Part shown: positions 1-5,646 of the stretch, one piece after another
How positions within the stretch are numbered: position 1 is the first letter of the stretch
Layout: every line of letters starts with the position of its first letter
Source: Chloroflexota bacterium
Lineage (GTDB): Bacteria; Chloroflexota; Dehalococcoidia; SM23-28-2; RBG-16-64-32
Length of the DNA stretch: 12,033 nucleotides
Reading direction: 5' to 3'
Assembly: GCA_005880075.1 (NCBI GenBank)
Contig: VBJT01000069.1
Span: forward strand, 1-12,033
Program-made: the position numbers and the translations under genes
The notes under the pieces: model-generated
What the model was told of the DNA's origin: nothing
What the model saw: the letters and a program-made list of their open reading frames with translations, nothing else
The model's database searches: none

Positions 1-1
1 C

Positions 2-310
2 TTCTTGGACCTCGGCGTAAAGGTCCGCAAGCCACTGGACACGGCAGTCTACCTCGAACTTGGGCGGAGCTTCACGGCGTACGGAAAGGAGGGCCGCGCC
101 TACGCCGACCCGGATATCGTCGCCGAGGCCAATCAGCGCATGTCGAAGGCGATCCGCTCGAACCCGATCACTGACATCCCGCGCGAGTTCCTGCTGATTG
201 GCCGCGTCGTCGGTCTGCTAAGCGGCCTCGGCGCGCACCTCGACTCGCGTGTCGACATGCGTGCAACGATCGTGCCATACACGCAGGCGGCCCTCGAGGG
301 CGCCACGTAA
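2..310 (+). CDS. AarF/ABC1/UbiB-family kinase-like protein, C-terminal end (partial)
   Basis: The reading frame is already open at the left edge, so this is the tail of a gene that begins outside the window; the TTG at 5 is an internal leucine codon, not a credible start. The visible ~102 residues open with FLDLGVKVRKP, resembling the region just after the kinase DFG-like site in ABC1/UbiB proteins (D-x-G followed by a helical stretch). They end with PREFLLIGRVVGLLSGLGAHLDSR and a VPYTQAAL tail, the usual ABC1 C-terminus (LLLLGRxLGLLxGLGxxLD...APY). Family members are atypical kinase/ATPase-like proteins, best known for supporting quinone biosynthesis; in bacteria such as this the substrate is unknown. 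The catalytic core is outside the window. The gene ends at TAA 308-310, and 186 bases follow before the next gene, so it probably belongs to a separate transcription unit. Family is fairly sure, role is not. Confidence 0.75.
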   Translation, partial: FLDLGVKVRKPLDTAVYLELGRSFTAYGKEGRAYADPDIVAEANQRMSKAIRSNPITDIPREFLLIGRVVGLLSGLGAHLDSRVDMRATIVPYTQAALEGAT

Positions 311-410
311 TCAGAAAATTCTCGTGTTCGCCGAGGGCGCCTGCCCAAGCTGTCACGACGACTGCGGAAGTTTAGGGATAAGAGGTACGGAGTTGCAAAT
401 AAGTCGTCGG

Positions 411-440
411 TTGACAGCCAAATCTATACGCCCCTAAAAT
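411..440 (+). promoter_or_regulatory. Likely sigma70-type promoter of the tetrapyrrole operon
   Basis: A perfect -35 hexamer TTGACA (411-416) is followed after 18 bases by TAAAAT (435-440), one mismatch from TATAAT. It lies in the AT-richer part of the 311-496 gap, the only sizeable gap before the operon, with the first ATG 57 bases past the -10. This implies a leader of about 50 nt. Seen directly: the two boxes and spacing. Inferred: that it drives the whole run of genes to 9946. Confidence 0.6.
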
Positions 441-451
441 CTACGTCAGAG

Positions 452-479
452 TTGCACCCGCCCTATCGTTTTGCATAAT
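452..479 (+). promoter_or_regulatory. Possible second, downstream promoter
   Basis: TTGCAC (452-457) and CATAAT (474-479) are separated by 16 bases. Transcription from here would start near 485-490, leaving an almost leaderless message for the ATG at 497. The GTGAGG at 483-488 may instead be a Shine-Dalgarno for that ATG when transcription starts at the upstream promoter. Weaker than the 411-440 pair; the two could be alternative promoters. Confidence 0.35.
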
Positions 480-496
480 TTAGTGAGGTTCGCCCC

Positions 497-1165
497 ATGA
501 CCACGATGACGCGCTTTCGAGACGACACCGACACGCTGTCCACCCGCTGGATCACGCTCGGACAGGCCTGCAAGCTCCTCGGAGTCAACGAATCGACGCT
601 CAGACGGTGGGCTGACGCCGGCCACACCCGCTCCTTCCGGACGCCGGGAGGCCATCGTCGCTTCTCGGAGGACGACCTGCGGGCGATGATGGCGGGGCAT
701 GCAGCGACCACGCGGGAGCCCTTTACATCTATCAGTCAGGTGGCTCTCTCGCGGATCCGGCGCCGGCTTCAGCGTGGCCGCAACCAGACCTGGTACTCGG
801 GCGTCGCGGAAGATGACAGGGACTCGGCGCGCAACTACGGCCGCCGCCTCGTCTCGCTGGTCTCTGAGTACCTGGCGAAAGGCTCCCGACGTGCTGATTT
901 GCTGGATGAGGCGCGGGACATCGTGCACGACTACGGTACTCTGTTGTTTCGTGACGGACTGAGCCTGCGCGACGTACTGGAGGGGTTCACGTTCTTCCGT
1001 AAGCGGTTGGACGAAGCGGCGCGGGAGGAGGCGCAGAAGAACGACCTTACGGCAGACGAAGTGCTCGAGATGTGGGAGCACCTTTCGAACCTGGCCGACC
1101 AGGAGCTGCTCTCGGTCGCCGAGTCGTACGACGAGGCGGCAATGGCGACGCCCGCGAGACGGTAA
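497..1165 (+). CDS. MerR/BldC-type HTH regulator with RsbRD-like C-terminal helical domain
   Basis: 222 residues. Residues ~17-66 form a compact winged HTH of the MerR/excisionase/BldC kind: ITLGQACKLLGVNESTLRRWADAG is the helix-turn-helix and TPGGHRRFSEDDL the wing, the typical TxGGHRRxxxxDL signature. A basic linker (~80-95, SRIRRRLQRGRNQ) follows. Then comes a mostly helical domain (~105-212, with EYLAKGSRRADLLDEARDIV, YGTLLFRDGLSLRDVLEGF and ADQELLSVAESYDEA) resembling the RsbRD-type N-terminal sensor domain of stress-response proteins. It probably acts as a cytoplasmic transcription factor whose C-terminal domain senses or dimerises. It is the first gene after the strongest promoter in the window, and the siroheme gene follows within 21 bases, so control of the tetrapyrrole operon, including itself, is an inference from position. 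ATG 497 is chosen because it precedes the HTH directly and has GTGAGG about 8 bases upstream. Confidence 0.8.
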   Translation: MTTMTRFRDDTDTLSTRWITLGQACKLLGVNESTLRRWADAGHTRSFRTPGGHRRFSEDDLRAMMAGHAATTREPFTSISQVALSRIRRRLQRGRNQTWYSGVAEDDRDSARNYGRRLVSLVSEYLAKGSRRADLLDEARDIVHDYGTLLFRDGLSLRDVLEGFTFFRKRLDEAAREEAQKNDLTADEVLEMWEHLSNLADQELLSVAESYDEAAMATPARR

Positions 1166-1186
1166 CCTTCCGTGCGCCCTGGGGGA

Positions 1187-1825
1187 ATGCGCTACTACCC
1201 GGTCTTCCTCGACATCGCCGGTAAGCCCGTCATCGTTATCGGTGGCGGAAATATTGCGCATCAGAAGGTCGTGGGGCTCCTGAAGGTCGATGCCGAAGTT
1301 ACCGTTGTGAGTCCGGAGCTCAATCCCGACATGTCATCGCTCGCAAAGGTCGGTAGCTTTCGGCACATCAGCCGCGACTATGAGGCGGGCGACCTGGAAG
1401 GATACGTCCTCGCCTTCGTGGCCACAGACGACCGCTCGGTCAACGCCACCGTGGCCGCCGAGGGCAAGGAGCGACGGGTATGGGTGAACGCCGTCGATGA
1501 CCCGCCGTACTGCGACTTCATCATGCCAGGCATTGCCCAGCAGGGAGACTTGATCGTCGCCGTTTCGACGAGCGGCACGAGCCCGGCGATGGCGCGCAAG
1601 ATGCGCGAGGAGATCGAGGCGTTTCTCACCGAGGACTGGGCCCTGATGCTCGAACTGGCAGCCGAGGTCCGCGCCGAGCTTCGCTCGAAGGGAACGCTGG
1701 TCGACTCCGATCTGTGGAACAAAGCACTGGACGCCGATCTCCGGAAGTTGCTCGCTGACGGCAAACGGCCGGAGGCGAAGGAACGGCTTCTGAGATCGCT
1801 GTCGCAGCCGGTGAGGACGGGATGA
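1187..1825 (+). CDS. Precorrin-2 dehydrogenase / sirohydrochlorin ferrochelatase (CysG-N/Met8-like)
   Basis: NAD-dependent oxidation of precorrin-2 to sirohydrochlorin and, in many homologues, iron insertion to give siroheme. The protein begins RYYPVFLDIAGKPVIVIGGGNIAHQK, a Rossmann fold with the GGGxxA dinucleotide motif. The conserved NAVDDPPYCDFIMPGI stretch carries the Asp equivalent to the catalytic Asp of CysG/Met8. It is followed by VAVSTSGTSPAMARKMREEIE, the family's Ser-rich active-site segment and dimerisation region. I prefer ATG 1187: this start aligns the N-terminus with CysG and places the catalytic Asp at position 104, as in CysG. An in-frame GTG at 1172, six bases after the preceding stop, would add five residues and cannot be excluded; neither start has a well-spaced ribosome binding site, suggesting translational coupling. 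The gene ends in an ATGA overlap with hemA. The SAM-dependent methylase that supplies its substrate is fused to HemD further down the operon, so the two CysG activities are split here. Confidence 0.9.
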   Translation: MRYYPVFLDIAGKPVIVIGGGNIAHQKVVGLLKVDAEVTVVSPELNPDMSSLAKVGSFRHISRDYEAGDLEGYVLAFVATDDRSVNATVAAEGKERRVWVNAVDDPPYCDFIMPGIAQQGDLIVAVSTSGTSPAMARKMREEIEAFLTEDWALMLELAAEVRAELRSKGTLVDSDLWNKALDADLRKLLADGKRPEAKERLLRSLSQPVRTG

Positions 1826-3120
1826 GATCGCAACAGACGGTTGTCACCCTAGCCGGTCTGAACCACCAGACCTCGCCGGTGGAAGAGCGAGAGCAACTCG
1901 CATTCTCGCCCGAAGAGGCGGCTGAGGCCGTCGCGCGGCTGGGCGAGGCTCTCGGAGGCGCTGTCCTGTTATCGACCTGCAACCGGACCGAAGTCTACGC
2001 GACGATGCCAGAAGGTTCCGCGCACGCAGCACTTCTCATTTCGCTGCTGAACGGCGTGAAGGGCACCGCGATCGACGAATCGCGCTTCTACACTTACCAG
2101 CATGACGCGGCCGCACGGCACTTATTCCGCGTGGCGGCGGGCATCGATTCGATGGTGCTGGGCGAATCGCAGATCCTCGGGCAGGTGCGTGAGGCGATGT
2201 CTTCGGCGACGCAGGCGGGCACACTGAACGGCACACTCTCCAAGCTCTTCCACTCGGCGATCGGCACCGGCAAGCGAGCGAGGACGGAGACGTACATCGG
2301 GCGTCACGCCGTATCGGTCGGGTCGGCAGCGGTCACTCTTGCGCGCAAACGCCTGGGCGAACTCGCGGGGAAGACGGTCCTCGTGATCAGCGCAGGAAGC
2401 ATGGGCAAACTCGCAGCCCGGGCGCTCGCCGACGCGGGCGGCGCGGAGATTGTCGTCGCGAACCGAACGCTTCAGCGCGCACGCGAGCTGGCGGCGGAGA
2501 TGGGCCGGACGGCGGGCGCCGTGGCGCTTTCCGACCTGCCGGTCGCGCTGGCGGGCGCCGACATCGTAATCAGTGGGACGGCGGCGGACGGCTTCATGGT
2601 CGGCCCGCGCGAAGTTCAGCCGGTCATGGCCCGCCGGAGCGGACGCGGGCTGCTATTCATCGACATCGCGGTCCCGAGAGACATCGATCCGGCAGTCGGC
2701 GAAATTCCCGGTGTGCATGTCTTCGACATCGACGACATCGAGGCAGTGACGGCCAAGGGGATGAATGGACGCGAGCATGAGGTCGAGCGGGTGGAGGCGA
2801 TCATCGAGGACGAGGTCTCGGCATTCGTCGATTGGTGGCGTTCGCTCGATGTTGTGCCGGTGATCGCGGCGCTCCGGGAGCGGGCTGATGAGATCCGGCG
2901 CAGGGAAGTAGGGCGCGCGCTGGGGCGCCTTCCGGAGCTCGATGAAGAGTCACGGCAACGGATCGAGGCGATGACCGCGGCGATCGTCAAGAAGATGCTC
3001 GACCGGCCGATTACACGGCTGAAGGACGGCGCTGACAAGGGACTCTATATGGAGGCGCTCGAGGACCTGTTCGACCTGCCGACCGCGCAAAGCCACAGGA
3101 CCTACTCGAGAGGCGGCTGA
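1822..3120 (+). CDS. hemA: Glutamyl-tRNA reductase
   Basis: First committed step of the C5 pathway: NADPH-dependent reduction of glutamyl-tRNA(Glu) to glutamate-1-semialdehyde, in the cytoplasm. 432 residues, normal for the family. The catalytic domain shows GLNHQTSPVEERE at 12-24, the nucleophilic cysteine C53 in LLSTCNRTEVYA, and GIDSMVLGESQILGQV at 107-122, the family signature. The NADPH domain has KTVLVISAGSMGKLAARAL around 184-202 and the ANRT motif at 213-216; the first Gly of the usual GAGxMG is Ser here. The C-terminal helical dimerisation domain follows (~310-420, with the EDEVSAFVDWWRSLDVVPVIAALR stretch). The start ATG 1822 overlaps the preceding stop as ATGA. hemC follows after four bases. 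The product is the substrate of HemL, encoded at the end of the operon, and the two enzymes are known to channel the semialdehyde in other bacteria. Confidence 0.97.
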   Translation: MRSQQTVVTLAGLNHQTSPVEEREQLAFSPEEAAEAVARLGEALGGAVLLSTCNRTEVYATMPEGSAHAALLISLLNGVKGTAIDESRFYTYQHDAAARHLFRVAAGIDSMVLGESQILGQVREAMSSATQAGTLNGTLSKLFHSAIGTGKRARTETYIGRHAVSVGSAAVTLARKRLGELAGKTVLVISAGSMGKLAARALADAGGAEIVVANRTLQRARELAAEMGRTAGAVALSDLPVALAGADIVISGTAADGFMVGPREVQPVMARRSGRGLLFIDIAVPRDIDPAVGEIPGVHVFDIDDIEAVTAKGMNGREHEVERVEAIIEDEVSAFVDWWRSLDVVPVIAALRERADEIRRREVGRALGRLPELDEESRQRIEAMTAAIVKKMLDRPITRLKDGADKGLYMEALEDLFDLPTAQSHRTYSRGG

Positions 3121-3124
3121 CGTT

Positions 3125-4045
3125 GTGTCCCCTCGCGCCCTCATCGTTGGCACCCGTGGCAGCCGGCTAGCGCTTCGCCAGGCTGAAATCGCGCTCGCTG
3201 CCCTCCATCTAGCAGTCCCCGAAGCGACCTTCGAACTGCGGACGATTCGCACCGCCGGCGACCGTTCGGCGGCCTCGCTGAGCGAGATCGGGGGTCGGGG
3301 TGTCTTCGTGATCGAACTCGAGCGTGCGTTGCTGGAGCGCGAGATTGACATCGCCGTGCATAGCCTGAAGGACTTGCCGGTAGAGGAGACAGCCGGTCTC
3401 GCAATCGCAGCGGTGCTGGCCCGCGAGGACCCACGAGATGCGTTGGTAAGCCGGCACGACGTCCCGCTAGCCGGCCTTTCTGCCAGCGCCGCCGTCGGCA
3501 CGGGCAGTCCGCGCCGTGCTGCGCAGCTAGCCGCACTGCGTGGAGACCTCCGAATCGCAGACATTCGCGGGAACGTCGATACGCGCATCCGCAAAGTTGA
3601 AAGCAGGGAATACGATGCTGTCGTACTCGCCGCCGCCGGACTCGCGCGGCTCGGCTGGACGAAGCGCGCGGCAGAGATCTTTGACTTCGAACAGATGCTG
3701 CCGGCGCCGGGGCAGGGCGCGCTCGCGGTGCAGGTGAGGACCGACGACGCCGACACTTTCGGGACGGTGCTTGCAGTCGACCACGCGGAAACGCGTGTGG
3801 CGGTGACAGCAGAGCGCGCGTTCGAGCGCCGGCTTGGCGGAGGATGCCACGCGGCTATCGCCGCGGTTGCGACGGTCTCGGGCGAGCGGCTCCGGCTGAG
3901 TGGCCTGATCGGTGATCCGGAGGGCGGGCGGATGTTCCGCGGGGAACTCGATGGGGCCGTCGACGATCCAGGTTCGCTGGGGCTAAGGCTGGCGCAACGA
4001 CTGATGGACGAAGGCGCGAGTGAGTTGCTCGAGGCGACGGCGTGA
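3125..4045 (+). CDS. hemC: Porphobilinogen deaminase (hydroxymethylbilane synthase)
   Basis: Joins four porphobilinogens into linear hydroxymethylbilane, using a covalently bound dipyrromethane cofactor. 306 residues, the usual length. Motifs in order: VGTRGSRLALRQA (8-20), GGRGVFVIELE (56-66), HSLKDLP with the catalytic Asp D83, GTGSPRRAAQL (125-135), RGNVDTRI (148-155), LPAPGQGALAVQ (192-203), and the cofactor-binding cysteine C241 in LGGGCHAAIAA. All key residues are present. GTG 3125 is the only start that keeps the first beta strand; it lies four bases after the hemA stop with no strong Shine-Dalgarno, so coupled translation is likely. The gene ends in a GTGA overlap with the cobA-hemD fusion, whose HemD half takes the unstable product directly. 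Confidence 0.97.
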   Translation: MSPRALIVGTRGSRLALRQAEIALAALHLAVPEATFELRTIRTAGDRSAASLSEIGGRGVFVIELERALLEREIDIAVHSLKDLPVEETAGLAIAAVLAREDPRDALVSRHDVPLAGLSASAAVGTGSPRRAAQLAALRGDLRIADIRGNVDTRIRKVESREYDAVVLAAAGLARLGWTKRAAEIFDFEQMLPAPGQGALAVQVRTDDADTFGTVLAVDHAETRVAVTAERAFERRLGGGCHAAIAAVATVSGERLRLSGLIGDPEGGRMFRGELDGAVDDPGSLGLRLAQRLMDEGASELLEATA

Positions 4046-5646
4046 GCGAGCCGGGGACGGTATATCTCGTCGGCGCTGGACCCGGAGACCCGGGGTTAAT
4101 CACGGTCGCCGGGCTACAGCGGCTAAATGAAGCGGACGTCATCGTATACGACCGGTTAGTGAGCGAGGCATTGCTAAAGGAGGCGCGGCCGGACGCCGAG
4201 CTGATCTTCGTCGGGAAGATCGCCGGGGAATCCCACGACCAGGAGGCGATCAACCGGCTGCTCATCAAGAAGGCGCGCGAAGCCAAGCGAGTGGTTCGCC
4301 TCAAGGGCGGCGACCCGTTTGTCTTCGGCCGCGGCGGCGAGGAGGCGGAGGCGCTACGGGAGGCAGGCATTCTATTCGAGGTGGTGCCGGGCGTCACGTC
4401 GGCTGTCGCTGTCCCCGCCTACGCGGGCATTCCGGTCACGCATCGCGGCCTAGCTTCGACGTTCGCCATGATCACCGGCCATGAAGATCCCGAGAAGCCT
4501 GAATTGAGCATCGACTGGGCGAAGCTGGCGACTGCGGTGGACACGCTGGTGTTCCTGATGGGCACGAAGACGCTGCCGGAGATCGCCGAGAAGATGATCG
4601 CACACGGACGTGGGCCGGACACTCCGGCTGCCGTCATTCGCTGGGGGACAACGCCGGAGCAGCGGACGGTCACAGGGACGCTGGGCAACATCGCTGCACG
4701 TGTCGAGGAGGCAGGGATCTCGCCACCGGCGATCACGGTCGTCGGCGAGGTGGTCCGGCTGCGCGAGAAGTTGTCGTGGTTCGAGAACAGGCCGCTGTTC
4801 GGCAAGCGGGTGCTGATCACACGCACACGGCGGCAAGCGAGTACGCTCGCACGGCTGCTCGCGTCGGAGGGCGCTATCCCGATCGAGCTTCCGGCGATCG
4901 AAATCGAGCCGTCGGCGGACGGGGCGGCGGTTGGCGCCGCTATCGATGAGCTTGTGGCGGGACGATACGGTTGGGCCGTCTTCACGAGTGCGAACGGCGT
5001 CGAACTGTGGTTCGAGCACCTGCGGGAGCGCGGGCTGGACGCGCGGGCCTTCGCGGCCACCAAGGTCGCCGCCATCGGCCCGGCGACGGCGGAAGCGCTC
5101 AGGGAGGGCGGGATTGTTCCGGACCTCGTGCCGGAGGAGTACGTGGCGGAGGCGGTGGTTGAGGCGCTCGCGGCTCGCCTGGCCGAAACGACCCTTCCCG
5201 CTCGTCCTGAGGCTCCCGAAGGATCGAGCGGAGCCACCACGCCTCGAATTCTCGTTCCCCGCGCCGAGTCCGCTCGTCCTGAGCTTGTCGAAGGACTTCG
5301 TTCCCTCGGTTGCCAGGTAGATGAGGTCACGCTCTACCGCGCCGCCGTGCCGGAGACCGCGCCCGCCGAGGCGCTATCGCTGTTGCGCGACGGCGCGATC
5401 GATATCGTGACATTCACGTCGTCGTCGACCGTGCGAAACCTGGCGGCGCTGCTGAACGGACATATCGAGACGCTGCGTGAGCCGATGGTCGCGTGCATCG
5501 GGCCGATTACGGCGAAGACGGCGGACGAGCTGGGGCTGCGGGTGGACGTGGTGGCGTCGGAGTATACGGTGGAGGGGCTGGTGCAGGCGATAGCGAACGC
5601 ACTATACGGTAGGCCTGGACATTTCTCGAGAAGAGCATCAGATTGA
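4042..5646 (+). CDS. Fused uroporphyrinogen-III C-methyltransferase and uroporphyrinogen-III synthase (CobA-HemD)
   Basis: Bifunctional 534-residue protein. Residues ~1-245 are a SAM-dependent uroporphyrinogen-III methylase: VYLVGAGPGDPGLITV (7-22) and VRLKGGDPFVFGRGGEE (85-101) are the SAM-binding signatures, with PGVTSAVAVPAYAGIPVTHRG (116-136) following. Residues ~252-522 are HemD: GKRVLITRTRRQAS, FTSANGV, AIGPATAEAL, VPEEYVAEAVVEAL, ILVPRAE, and TFTSSSTVRNL, CIGPITAKTADELG and EYTVEGLVQAI near the end. The HemD half closes hydroxymethylbilane to uroporphyrinogen III, and the CobA half adds two methyls to give precorrin-2 for the dehydrogenase encoded upstream. GTG 4042 overlaps the hemC stop. 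Oddities: two REP-like palindromes encode ARPEAPEG (387-394) and ARPELVEG (411-418) within the HemD half. The last ~13 residues (RPGHFSRRASD end) look unlike a normal HemD terminus, possibly because the next gene was inserted here. Such CobA-HemD fusions are known in Firmicutes and Chloroflexota. Confidence 0.94.
   Translation: MSEPGTVYLVGAGPGDPGLITVAGLQRLNEADVIVYDRLVSEALLKEARPDAELIFVGKIAGESHDQEAINRLLIKKAREAKRVVRLKGGDPFVFGRGGEEAEALREAGILFEVVPGVTSAVAVPAYAGIPVTHRGLASTFAMITGHEDPEKPELSIDWAKLATAVDTLVFLMGTKTLPEIAEKMIAHGRGPDTPAAVIRWGTTPEQRTVTGTLGNIAARVEEAGISPPAITVVGEVVRLREKLSWFENRPLFGKRVLITRTRRQASTLARLLASEGAIPIELPAIEIEPSADGAAVGAAIDELVAGRYGWAVFTSANGVELWFEHLRERGLDARAFAATKVAAIGPATAEALREGGIVPDLVPEEYVAEAVVEALAARLAETTLPARPEAPEGSSGATTPRILVPRAESARPELVEGLRSLGCQVDEVTLYRAAVPETAPAEALSLLRDGAIDIVTFTSSSTVRNLAALLNGHIETLREPMVACIGPITAKTADELGLRVDVVASEYTVEGLVQAIANALYGRPGHFSRRASD
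5199..5230 (+). repeat. REP-like palindrome inside hemD, copy 1
   Basis: CGCTCG (5199-5204) pairs with CGAGCG (5225-5230), and TCCT (5205-5208) with AGGA (5220-5223), with a single bulged T at 5224: a 10-bp stem around a GAGGCTCCCGA loop. It shares CGCTCGTCCTGAG and CGAAGGA, at identical spacing, with copy 2 (5271-5296). It is read in frame as ARPEAPEGSSG. The surrounding Pro/Ser/Thr-rich segment (roughly residues 380-402) looks like an insertion in the HemD fold. Confidence 0.75.
5271..5296 (+). repeat. REP-like palindrome inside hemD, copy 2
   Basis: Starts exactly 72 bases after copy 1 with the same 13-base opening CGCTCGTCCTGAG, then CTTGT instead of GCTCC, then the same CGAAGGA. GTCCT (5276-5280) pairs with AGGAC (5292-5296). 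The core matches, in reverse complement, the CCTTCGACAAGCTCAGG-type repeat that I recall as widespread in GC-rich bacterial genomes. It is read as ARPELVEG (residues 411-418), at the place where HemD proteins commonly have an AR-x-x-L-x-EGL sequence after the PRAE motif. Confidence 0.75.

Noticed and set aside
295..341. Direct repeat CGAGGGCGCC at 295-304 and 332-341 flanking the end of the AarF-like gene
   Set aside because: Ten GC-rich bases repeated 37 bases apart with no element between them; not enough to call an attachment site or target duplication.
1172..1186. GTG 1172 as start of the precorrin-2 dehydrogenase
   Set aside because: Possible, but it adds five residues absent from the family, and ATG 1187 gives an N-terminus that aligns with CysG.
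446..5330. Several long open frames on the - strand opposite the MerR-like gene, hemA/hemC and cobA-hemD (for example 446-1261, 2950-3756 and 4419-5330)
   Set aside because: They lie antisense to genes with clear family motifs, and their translations are low-complexity Arg/Ser/Ala-rich strings expected from the complement of GC-rich coding sequence. No recognisable motif is present.
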